DNA from: Silene noctiflora
Taxonomy: Eukaryota; Streptophyta; Magnoliopsida; Caryophyllales; Caryophyllaceae
Reading direction: 5' to 3'
Length of the DNA stretch: 27,879 bases
NCBI GenBank assembly: GCA_009801015.1
Contig: VHZZ01002913.1
Span: 23,536-51,414, forward strand
The notes beneath the pieces are model-generated. The model had not been told where the DNA came from. It did not search any database and worked only from the letters and a program-made list of their open reading frames with translations. The position numbers and the translations under genes were made by a program. Below, piece after piece: positions 9,801-19,349 of this stretch; position 1 is the stretch's first letter, and every line of letters begins with the position of its first letter.

Positions 9801-12800
9801 AGAAGTTTTGTAATGTTTACTCAATTACTCATTCACACTGCTTTATAGACAATTTTCATTTGTCCGAGGCTCGTCAAATTTGCAATGAACCTACGCAGTC
9901 AGCTAAGAATTGGAGCAACTACAGGAAGAAGGGCAGGTAGGCACACAGTTTTGATGCCTATCACAGAATATCTATGTAATTAGCAAAGACTATGCGCAGC
10001 AATACAACAGAGAAGTGGTAAATAGATCAACCTAATTACCTGAATGAAGATTGTTCATGAATCTAGGCACCAGCAAAACACAAGATGGCAATGTTCTCAT
10101 ATTGCTGGAAACGTAAAACAGAACAAGAAAATCATATAACCTGTCAGCTGGTGCTGGAGAATCTTCGGAGCCTGATCTTTGTATTTCAGTATTAGATGCG
10201 ACCTCGGAATTCATTGATTTAAAGATATTAGCCGCAGAAGAGGCTGTAGTATCCAAAGTGAAATTATCTTTCCCCAGAGTCTCAACTACTCCAACCACTT
10301 TATCTTCTTCACTAATAGGAGCAGCATCTAATTTCACTGTCAAGCGCGGAGGTGATGATAATTTGTCGATCTTCTCTTGACAATTTCCCTTATCAGACCC
10401 TTGTTCTGCTAGTTTTTCGTTGAATTTTGTAGGTTTCTTTGAAGAGCCACAACGATCACTATTTGGCTTATCTAATTTGAGTGATGGTATCTTTCCAAAC
10501 ACTTCAACAAAAGCTAATTCCTTACTCCTGTAAAGACATACCCGTGAGCAAAGCATGAAAATTGATGCGAAAATTTTAGCATACAGTGAGTTAGAATAGT
10601 ATTAACATGGACTTTAGCTGCCAAGCTGAAAAGTGAAGTGGTTAAAAGAAGACAGAAACTAAGAGGTCTTAAATTAGCTCCAAGATCCAAACTGGCTTTA
10701 ATTAAGTGGTTAAACAAGACAGTAAATAGCTGTGGACTCATCACTGTCAATACGACATGTAAAAGTACCTATAAAAAGGGGACTCGGAACTTGCAAGTTT
10801 TGAAGGAGTTTTTATACTACGAGAACTTTTAGAATTTGTGGCAAAAATTAAGGGATCAGTAGCGATATATCAATACTGGTTTAGGTGAAATGATTGTTTG
10901 CCTTACCGTGAAGGTTTGATGTCAACACTCATTTTCCTGTTATCAAGCAAATGAGGTTCATCCTTCTCTTTTTGTCCATCACTTGGAAAAGAACCAACAA
11001 CCATCTTAGTCCTGGTTTTTCCATTTTCATTACTATCACCATCCCTGTATGAGGCAGGAATTCCTATGACTTCTAGCCAATTGGACCATGAGACAGTAGC
11101 TTGTAGATCAGAGTACTTTTGTACTTTTTTTCGCACGATAGCCTTACCTTAAAACATCAACATTCTTTTCCTTGTCCTCCAGAGATGGGTCGTGTTTCAT
11201 TAATCCTTCGCCATGTGAACTAGGATTGTCGTGCAGTGTTTGTCCATTTCCTTCACTGTTGGAATCAACACTGTCAATAACGTGTAGAGGTAACGCCTAA
11301 AGCTGTGAGGACTACGATAAAGTTACGCACAAAAACACCAAAGTGAGGGGCGTAAAGCACAGAAACAGTTACTTCATCTGGATATATATCAGTCATAGTA
11401 ATGTGTTTATTCTGGTTTGGACAACATGACTTTTTGCCTTACCCAGAAGACTTGGTATCAAGACTCGCTTTCTCGTTATCAAGCAAATGGAGTCCATCCT
11501 TTTTTTGTGCACCATGTGGCACAGCGTTAGCAATTACCGTAGTCCTACTTTTGCCTTTTTCATTATTATTAATATCGCCTTCCCTGAAAAAAGTAGAATT
11601 TTTTTTTACTTCAAACTGATAAATCATTATGTGATGTATGTTTGTCATATGATTAAATCACTCATTTTCATTAGTCGAATAATGACAAAAAGAAAGGCCG
11701 GTAAAAGCATACTCATTTGATTGCTAGGCTAAATTTCAAAAGCAAAAATAGTGAACACTTCAGTAATTAGCAAAACGAAGAATATACAATGGAAGCATAC
11801 CCGTTAAAGTCAAAAGAGAAATCAAATTTGCCATTTTTCTCTAGACGACTTCCCTCAGTAGATTCCCCTTCTGAATTCTTTTCCTTTGACTTTGGTGACT
11901 TCATTGGTGAAATAGAAAAATCAATATCTGGCATATCCAATTTAAAAGACGTCTTTCCAAATGCATCATCAAGAGAGAAATCCATATCCCTGTAAAGACA
12001 TACCCATCAGAACAGTGAAGAAGTGAGATACTAGAGATAAGTAGAGTGAAACAGAAACCGTAGTTTTAATATGGACCAGGTAGTCAGACTCTAACAAGAC
12101 ACATAGAGAGTAAATAACCACCATGTGGTGTTGCGACCTACATGTAATATCATTCAATCACTTTCCCCTTCTCTCCACAGAAGGAGATTAGAATAGGTTT
12201 GTTAATGATCAACAACACTACCATAGTCAAGTTCCAAAAATGATCCTAACAAGTGCATTTGCCCTTTTTAACTAAACTTGCAAATTATATAGTTACTATA
12301 TCTTCATACAATGTTAGGATGAAAGCAGGAGAGGAGGTTGAAAAAAGCAGTGACTAGGTGACTAGCATGAGCATGTGGGCTATAAATCTTATAATATAGA
12401 TCCCGAGGACATCTTTCAAAGAATCAAGCCTAGGATAGAAAGCACACGGGAGAAAAAGAACACGCAAAGAGCAACACTGTAACAATTCTAACACACACCA
12501 TTATACATATGATACATGAAAGAAAGAATCTTCATCGAGCTTACATGCCAAAGTCAAATGCCTTGTTCTTTCCTTTTGCAACAGGTTCAAAGTTGAAGTC
12601 CATGTCATCGCCACTTGTGACTGAGATGGTCTTCCAGGAGCCAAGGAAGTCATTCGATAGGTCCTCATCTGTTTCAAGCATATTTTCAGAGTTAAAAGAA
12701 AGCAGAACAGCTATACTAGTTCTTTGTATGTTCCCAAACCCAATTTAAGTCCACCATTTCGATGAAGTTACAGTTGCAACGATTTTAAGAGGACTGAACA

Positions 12801-13046
12801 AGTGAAGTATGTAAGATTATATTTTATGTGGCACTGTGGCTCCCTTTTCTGATAAACAGTTATACTCTAGACTGCAACGAAAGGTCATCCCAATACTCTT
12901 CTCTCAAACGAAATAATGAGATGTGATAAGGCATCCCTTGCACTACTAATAGATGCAAATAAGTTGATGTCAATTAGAGTACCTAGAAATGATGATTTGG
13001 ATTTGGCTTTGATAGTTGAAGAGTCCGGCTTATCTGATTCAGCCAT
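6854..13046 (-). CDS. Uncharacterised At4g18490-like protein, 16 coding exons, about 789 aa
   Basis: Coding exons in transcript order: 12983-13046, 12545-12668, 11801-11989, 11443-11583, 11148-11270, 10907-11044, 10141-10527, 9525-9683, 9322-9444, 9088-9225, 8427-8630, 8161-8329, 8038-8084, 7490-7550, 7160-7333, 6854-6982. All junctions are GT-AG, the phases agree, and the total is 2370 nt. The protein opens [20 protein letters not shown]. Its N-terminus repeats acidic aromatic motifs (DMDFNF, AFDFGM, DMDFSL, DIDFSI, FDFSFDF). The middle is charged, low-complexity and built of duplicated exon products. The C-terminus ([15 protein letters not shown], then [20 protein letters not shown]) looks helical/coiled-coil. 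It has no signal peptide, membrane segment or enzyme motif. The resemblance to Arabidopsis At4g18490 is from memory of its N- and C-termini, and I know of no established function. Exon edges are read by eye and need RNA support. Confidence 0.78.
7578..7982. mobile_element. Stowaway-derived sequence in an intron of the At4g18490-like gene
   Basis: Contains 'tacccccatctcagattt' at the left, 'gaaacgaagggagta' at about 7848-7862 and a second right end, 'ggatggagggagta', at about 7967-7980. These look like one or two decayed Stowaway-type MITEs. The left terminus is not well preserved, so the boundaries are approximate. Confidence 0.5.
9088..9444 (-). repeat. Duplicated exon pair B-A, copy 2
   Basis: Exons 9322-9444 (B2) and 9088-9225 (A3) with their intron match the pair at 10907-11270 in protein, reading phase and intron ('ttgtagatc' followed by the start of the next exon). 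B2 reads [15 protein letters not shown]...; A3 contains LVPHDGE and [11 protein letters not shown]. Segment length is 357 bp, against 364 bp for the other copy. Confidence 0.85.
10728..10762 (-). pseudogene. Fossil of exon B in an intron
   Basis: Minus strand reads ATTGACAGTGATGAGTCC, which matches the acceptor and first codons of exon B2 (ATTGACAGTGATGATCCC); the match runs on into 'gacatgt' upstream. The rest of the exon is gone. It lies between exons A2 and 10141-10527, where a third B copy would be expected. Confidence 0.65.
10907..11270 (-). repeat. Duplicated exon pair B-A, copy 1
   Basis: Exons 11148-11270 (B1, 123 nt) and 10907-11044 (A2, 138 nt). B1 contains [19 protein letters not shown] (compare [19 protein letters not shown] in B2). 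A2 contains [13 protein letters not shown]. Both exons are multiples of three in phase 2, so the pair can be copied without breaking the frame. Confidence 0.85.
11443..11583 (-). repeat. Duplicated exon A, copy A1
   Basis: A 141-nt exon, homologous to 10907-11044 and 9088-9225. It contains [13 protein letters not shown], and its genomic strand shows 'ttatcaagcaaatg', shared with A2 and nearly shared with A3. It stands alone, directly after the exon at 11801-11989. Confidence 0.85.
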
Positions 13047-13079
13047 TTAGACTATATACAAATTGATCAATTCCTCACT

Positions 13080-14425
13080 CTGCATACAACAGGAGAGACA
13101 TAAACATCGAGAAAGGCCACAAATAATCCCTAATTCTCAACACCGCTACATCCAGTAGGCATTCAATGAGTAATCTCAAGAGGCTCATGAAGAAGCATAC
13201 TCCTACAACATTTCGAAAATAAGACTCATTTCAAATCATATCTAGATAGTAACATTCTCTATTACAAGCACCCTATCGTTTAGATTGCTACGTCAATGAC
13301 TCCTAATCCATTCCATCCTTGTTTAAGTCTTACACCTCGAACAAATGACTTGTAAGAATTATCGGCCCTATTTTTCCAGAATCTTCACGCCAGACAAGCT
13401 ACTTTAGTCTGACATCAAACACATAAATAGAGCCTTACAAGTTCACCAAAAGCACATAAAAAGTCAAGAAAGGCCGCATGAAATCCTTATTTCCTCAACA
13501 CCACCACATTCACTAGGCATCCTATGAGCAATCTTAAGAGGCTCCTGGAAAAAGATACTCTATAACATTATGAACATTAGACTAATTCAGAGACAGAAAA
13601 ACGTTCTTTATAACTTACATACAAGCATTCTGTCGTATAGCTCATGCTTCATCAATGACTCCTAATACAATCCATCCTATTTTAAGTCTTATATCTCAAA
13701 CAAATATCATCTGTATATGATACGAATAAAATGCTTTCATGCCTAAGAAAGGTTTCCATTGGCAAAATCGAGAAATGAGACCAAAAACACCTTCCAACAA
13801 TACAGTCCTGCAATTGAGCAAGGTAGCGTAGAAGAGAAACGCAATACATGCAAATTTAACTACTACCTACAAGTTCGAACTAATGAATCGCATTACTAAC
13901 ACCGGGAAGATGAATTCTTCGTCATTAATAACAATAAGGAGTGGGAGTAGGAGTAGGAATGCACCAGCAAAAAGCGAAAACAAAAATTACAGAAACATCA
14001 CAGTATCACACCAATAGCAACAACGATATTCATACAAATATGTAGCTCAAACGCACTTTGACGAAATTAAACACATGGACGAATTTCACTTAATTTGTTC
14101 CTCAAGATAACTACAATTGTATCCAGTAAGTTACTCAAAGCATTTAATCAGATTGAATTCCGATAACTACGAAATTCATTGAATAACAACTTGATCAATC
14201 AAAATCGAACAAAACTAAACATTGAAAAAACTAAATTAAGCTGATTATATCAAAATCACAACTACTCACCTCACTCACTGATCAATCATCTTAATTACCA
14301 TTCAATACAACAAATAATCAATCAAGCCTTCAACAAAAAACTTGTACGATAATGTAAATTCCAGAAACACCTAATCTTTCGTTAATTTGTTAAAATCTAT
14401 CTCAATGTAGGAAAATAGAAATCAC
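13080..14425 (-). other. Probable 5'-UTR intron of the At4g18490-like gene
   Basis: On the minus strand a CAG|GTGATT donor at 14425 and a TATGCAG acceptor ending at 13080 frame a 1346-nt AT-rich stretch without coding potential. Leader exons would then be from about 14530 to 14426, and 13047-13079. Inferred from splice sites only. Confidence 0.45.
13105..13715. repeat. Tandem duplication, period about 358 bp, in the leader intron
   Basis: Unit 1 starts near 13105 and unit 2 near 13462. Matching landmarks are gaaaggcc (13111 and 13468), 'aagaggctc' and 'caatgactcctaat' (13294 and 13653), with many substitutions between them. An old, diverged duplication without open frames. Confidence 0.7.
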
Positions 14426-14639
14426 CTGATTCGAAATTATTTGTTTTCGTGTGGAATTGAAGTGATTAACATGCGAATTGCTATCGATAGGTTTGATTCT
14501 TCGATAATTCTGATAAACTAGGGTTTTGAGGTGTGTGTTGCGATTTTTGAAAAAAGCCGGTGGATATGTAACGGTCTGTCGTTAGTTTCCCGCTTTATTG
14601 GTAATGTACTTTCCCGGTCTCACACCTATCCCGATCATT

Positions 14640-15223
14640 TCTTTACATTTTATTTGGTATTGTAATTATTTTTTACGATTTTATTCCCTCATCTCCAAAA
14701 TTTGGAAAATTATAAATGTAAAAAAAAGATGAAATAAATAATTTATAAAGAACAATCATATGCAATTTCATTCTAATTAATTTCTCAATAAGAGGGAAGT
14801 TTGGTGGCTTAAATTCAAATATCTAGGTTTAAATCTGTTGTAAAAACAACTTTGAGTGGTTTGCAGTAGATTGACAAACGGTCAATTCAGATTTGTTCGG
14901 GATTGTAAAAACTCAGACTGGATCGGGTCATTTTGGGTGGATTGTCATCAAGTTATTTGGAATGTCATCAAAACGGGATAATAAACATTTTGGCCGGGTT
15001 GAATAGGGTCAGCTCAATTCAATTTCGGATAGATTCAGGTCATCAATTCTGATGCGGCTCGAGTTATTCGGGACAGTCATTCAAATTGGGCCAGTTTTAT
15101 TAGGTCTAGTTAGCGGGTCTCAAATGGAGTCTTCTAAATTTCAAGTCTAGTCATACATAAGTTAATACTCGGAGACTATTACAAATACTCGGAGATTGCG
15201 GCTATGACTTCGCTCTATCATTC
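14640..15223. other. Intergenic spacer between divergent genes
   Basis: About 14850-15130 is rich in 'cgggtc/ttcaggtca' phrases and looks like a worn dispersed repeat. A direct repeat 'aatactcggaga' occurs at about 15162 and 15185. No gene seen. Confidence 0.45.
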
Positions 15224-15629
15224 GAGTAAATTAGATTTTACTCCCTTTTGAAATCAATTTTTTTAAAATTACTCCCTTTTAAAATTTTTTGCTAAAATTA
15301 CTCCCTTAAATTGCATTTTTTGCTAAAATTGCTCCCAAACTCCACTTTAAGTAACTTATTTCGTCTCTTTTTGAACTTATTCCGTTTGTGCCTTAACCAA
15401 TCTATACTTTGAAAGGTATAACTATGTAGACAAATGTAGGGGGAGTTCAAAAATAGAGGAAATAAGTCAACATAAATTGGAGTTTTGAAGTAATTTTAGG
15501 AAAAAATGCAATTTAAGGGAGTAATTTTAGCAACAAATGCAACTTAAGGGAGTAATTTTAAAAAATAATTTTAAAAGGGAGTAATTTTAAAAAAAATGGT
15601 TTTAAAAGGGAGTAAAATCTAATTTACTC
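15224..15629. mobile_element. Foldback (long inverted repeat) element in the CHLI promoter
   Basis: 406 bp with a perfect outer end, GAGTAAATTAGATTTTACTC, and its inverse at the right. Both arms run about 170 bp inward with 'attactccctt' and 'tgctaaaattactccctt' motifs and their complements. A possible 3-bp TTC duplication flanks it (15221-15223, 15630-15632). Non-coding; transcribed, it would fold into a long hairpin. Confidence 0.8.
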
Positions 15630-15745
15630 TTCTTTTTTTTACCATTTCTTTATTTAAACCTTATTTTTAAAATAAAAAAATCGCAAATTATATGATCTTC
15701 TCCTATCTCCTTATCCTCAGCCCTCACTACCTCAACTAAGCCTAG

Positions 15746-15750
15746 CCAAT
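15746..15750 (+). promoter_or_regulatory. CCAAT box upstream of CHLI
   Basis: CCAAT in 'cctagccaatggaag', about 115 nt before the CHLI ATG. No clean TATA box is seen near it. A (cact)n microsatellite at about 15788-15809 probably lies in the 5' leader. Confidence 0.35.
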
Positions 15751-15864
15751 GGAAGTGAATTGTAGAAGTTAGAACCTTCCATTTTCAAACTCACTCACTC
15801 ACTCACTCCAACACCAATAAACTCTCTACTCTTAATTCATTCAACCACCTTTATCTCTTCAACA

Positions 15865-18745
15865 ATGGCTTCCACTTTACTCAGTTCTTCTTCTACATTT
15901 CTATTCTCTTCACCTTCCTCAAAGCTTTCCTCTTTAGCCATTTCTACCAATTCTGGTTATTTTCTTTCTTTAATTGTGTTTTTTAGGTGAAATTGTTGAA
16001 AAATATGAACTGGGTATTCTTTTAATTGTGTTTTTATAAATTCAATTTGATTGGTTTTAGTGTAATTTTTGTTCCAGGGCAATTTAATTGGAGAAAGTAT
16101 TATGGTGGGATTGGGATTCCTGTGAAGAAAAGTAGATGTCAGTTGAAGTTTTCTGTTTCTAATGTTGCTACTCAAATTAATTCCACTGAACAGGTATCAA
16201 ATTAATGTCCTTTTACCGAAGATGTTTTAGTCTAGTGGTTAAGACTGAGATTAAACTAACTACCCTTATGAAACTGGTGGAGCTAGGGGAGCTAGCAGGG
16301 ACGGTCACCCCCTTGAACAATGAAAAAAATCGGTTTTTAGAAAAAAGAAGAGGTTTTAATCTAGTGGCTAAGGCAGATATTAAACTACCCTCATGAAGTG
16401 ATGGAGCTAGAGGGGACTAGCAAGGGCGGTCGCCCCCTTGAACAATGGAAAAAAGTTCGTTTTTAAGTTGAAGTTTTCGACTTTTTCTTTAGTTTATTTC
16501 ATTCCATTTGTAATTTGCACTCCTAAAAAATTCTGCACCCTAACGACAAATTCTAGCTCCGCCATTACCATGAGTTTGATTGATTAATTACTTATTATTA
16601 TGTGGAGACACCAGAGATTTAAACTTTTTGTGCAAGCAGTGTGTAAACTCTCTCCAGATTTTATGAATGAATTATGGTATTGATGCATATTAAATTATTG
16701 AGGTAATAAAAATGTCTTAAGGATGGCGGCAATATGGATATTGGTTTCAATGTAGTCACTGATTTAGTGATTTTATTACCGAAAATGAAACTTAGCGTAT
16801 TATTTACACGCTCCAAATCCCAAATGCTCAAATGATGATATGTTTTAATCGTGATTTTGTAATGTTATTCTTATAGGCTTATACGGCGTAGCTGTTTTTG
16901 TGTTGCATTTTATAATGCTATAGCTGGTCTGGAGATTCTCAGTTTCTCATAACCACCACCGCTAAGTGGCCGTTTGAATTTCAGTAAAACTAAACAGTAT
17001 ATCATGACAGATTTAGTTGCTGATGACTATCAATTGATTAAGTGGTTCGATTTTACGATATGGGACACAATTGTATCATATTCAGTTACTAGTGATAACT
17101 TGGCAAGTCTGACAATCATGTGGCTATTGTTTGTAATGTGAAGGTATACTACGGCTATTCTGTTACAATCATGTGGCTATTGTTTGTAATGTGAAGTTAT
17201 AATACGGCTATTCTATTACAATCATCAATCATGTGGCTATTGTTCGTAATGTGAAGTTATAATATGGTAATTCTATTACAATCATGTGGCAATTAGCAGT
17301 TTTGTGAAATTAAACATTTACTGTATGACATTTATATATTAGGCACCAAGGGCTGCAACTGAAAGCCAAAGGCCGGTCTACCCATTTACAGCTATAGTTG
17401 GGCAAGAAGAGATGAAACTCTGCCTTTTATTGAATGTTATTGACCCTAAGATCGGCGGGGTCATGATCATGGGTGATAGGGGTACAGGGAAATCCACCAC
17501 AGTGAGGTCGTTGGTCGATTTGCTCCCTGAAATTAAAGTCGTTGCCGGGGACCCATTTAACTCCGACCCTGAGGATCCTGAGTTAATGGGCATAGAAGTG
17601 AGAGAGAAGGCTATCAAAGGAGAGGAACTTAGCATTGCAGTTACTAAGATCAATATGGTTGATTTGCCATTGGGTGCTACCGAGGATAGAGTTTGTGGGA
17701 CTATTGACATCGAGAAGGCTTTGACTGAGGGTGTCAAGGCATTTGAGCCCGGTCTTCTTGCTAAGGCTAACAGAGGCATTTTGTATGTCGATGAGGTCAA
17801 TCTTTTGGATGACCATTTGGTTGATGTTCTTTTGGATTCCGCTGCTTCTGGATGGAATACTGTTGAGAGAGAAGGCATATCCATCTCTCACCCTGCTCGC
17901 TTTATTTTAATCGGCTCTGGAAACCCCGAGGAAGGAGAACTTCGACCCCAGTTGCTCGATCGTTTTGGGATGCATGCTCAGGTTGGAAACTTTTTTTTCT
18001 AAAATGTTTCACATATTTGCAACTTTATTAGTTCACACTGTCTGTTTTGACTGTTTAATAGTTTTCATGCCTTGGTTTCTGTACATGGCCTATTTTATCT
18101 TCACTAAGATGGTTTGACGAAGAATGATTTACAAAGAGTTCTTGAAGATTAAAGTTTGTGTCTCAAAACGTGACAAAGACATATAAAGAGTTTAAAAAAA
18201 CACGGGGGTATTTTGTGTGGTGTTTTCCTTTCTTTCATTCTTTTTGTCTTTTCCAAACACGGTTTGAACATGATGCTTCATGTTAGTCATACCCTGTTGA
18301 TTGGGAATAAGGCTTTGCTGCCTTTGTTGCTCAGGTCGGAACTGTGAGGGATGCTGAGCTTAGGGTGAAGATCGTGGAAGAACGATCTCGTTTTGATAAG
18401 AACCCTAAGGAGTTTCGGGAAACTTACAAGGTTGAGCAAGATAAACTACAAGAACAAATCTCGTCAGCTAGGAGCAACCTTTCTAAGGTTCACCTCGATC
18501 ACGATCTTCGTGTTAAAATCTCCAAGGTATGTTCCGAGCTCAATGTTGACGGGTTGAGAGGTGATATAGTGACAAATAGGGCAGCAAAGGCTTTGGCTTC
18601 TTTGAAGGGTAGAGATCAGGTGACTGTTGAGGACATTGCTACCGTCATTCCTAACTGCCTAAGACATCGTCTAAGAAAAGATCCTTTGGAGTCCATTGAT
18701 TCGGGTTTACTTGTTACTGAGAAGTTCTATGAAGTATTTACCTGA
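15865..18745 (+). CDS. CHLI: Magnesium chelatase subunit I, chloroplast precursor, 418 aa
   Basis: AAA+ ATPase subunit of magnesium chelatase. With CHLD and CHLH it inserts Mg2+ into protoporphyrin IX in the plastid, the first committed step of chlorophyll synthesis. Exons are 15865-15955, 16078-16193, 17343-17981 and 18335-18745, all GT-AG and in phase, ending in TGA. Residues 1 to about 60 ([20 protein letters not shown]...) form a Ser-rich transit peptide. The conserved core starts near [15 protein letters not shown]. Walker A is GDRGTGKS (113-120). Walker B is [10 protein letters not shown]; then come [18 protein letters not shown] and a C-terminal helical domain ending KFYEVFT. Cys96 and Cys187 correspond to the redox-regulated pair in Arabidopsis CHLI1 (Cys102 and Cys193), and SKVCSEL holds the third conserved Cys. 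Length matches the family (Arabidopsis CHLI1, 424). It appears intact and functional. Confidence 0.97.
16219..16478. repeat. Tandem pair of about 130-bp units in CHLI intron 2
   Basis: Units at about 16219-16348 and 16349-16478 share 'tctagtggytaag', 'attaaacta', 'gatggagctag', 'cggtcrcccccttgaacaa' and a following A-rich stretch. The 'tagtctagtggttaag' start resembles a tRNA-type A box, so this may be a SINE or retroelement fragment that was doubled. Sequence to about 16565 ('ttctagctccgcc') seems part of the same insertion. Confidence 0.7.
17112..17292. repeat. Tandem 53-bp repeat in CHLI intron 2
   Basis: Three full units and part of a fourth, each beginning acaatcatgtggctattg and continuing with 'gtaatgtgaag', at 17112, 17165, about 17226 and 17278. 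It lies just upstream of exon 3 and is non-coding. Confidence 0.85.
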
Positions 18746-18937
18746 AGTAGCATGCCTTTTCCTGCACAGTACTTCTACACTTTTAATATTCCCGAGTTTT
18801 GTCTCCATGGCTCCTGATCTCTGACTTGAGTGAGATATTTATACCATGCTGTACTGCTATAACGAAACATGGTTGGGACTTGGAACTCTAGACTTTTGAT
18901 TTGTGAATTTATATGATTTTTGTAAGGATGAATCTAA

Positions 18938-19240
18938 TTTAGTGGTATCGGATACTATGTCAGTTGTCAGCTATGCTTCCGGCATGCTCATGTTGCTTGC
19001 AGGTTTGTGTGTCTATTACTGTACCGAAGGTCTAGACCTTGCAAACCTGATCAGATACTAATCTATTATGTCAGCTATGCTTCAGGCTCATCTTGCTTGC
19101 AGTTTGTGTCTATTACTTTACGGGAGATCTAGACCTTGCAAACCTTGAGAAGTTTAGTGGTATTGGATACCAGGTCAGTTATGCTTCTGGCATGCTCCAT
19201 GTTGCTTGTTACTGTACCGGAAGTCTATACTTTGCAAACC
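18938..19240. repeat. Tandem repeat of about 104 bp downstream of CHLI
   Basis: Three diverged units share 'gtcagytatgctt', 'catgctc', 'ttgcttg', 'tctattact', 'tctagaccttgcaaac'. Anchors lie near 18966, 19069 and 19175. They start about 190 nt after the CHLI stop codon, so they may be in or just beyond the 3' UTR. The open frame at 19093-19275 is a by-product of the repeat. Confidence 0.75.
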
Positions 19241-19349
19241 TGATCGGTCTAAACATTACTCAAGACTTGAATTGACTGTTGACCCGATGACATGTACCGC
19301 AGTCTGAACTTTGCCAACTCCAACATTGACCTCACCAAAAACGACCATT

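Noticed and set aside
17112..17292. CRISPR-like array
   Set aside because: The repeats are head-to-tail without unique spacers, and this is a plant nuclear intron.
17378..17891. Two long minus-strand frames opposite CHLI exon 3
   Set aside because: They lie antisense to a strongly conserved AAA+ exon and resemble no protein; shadows of the real frame.
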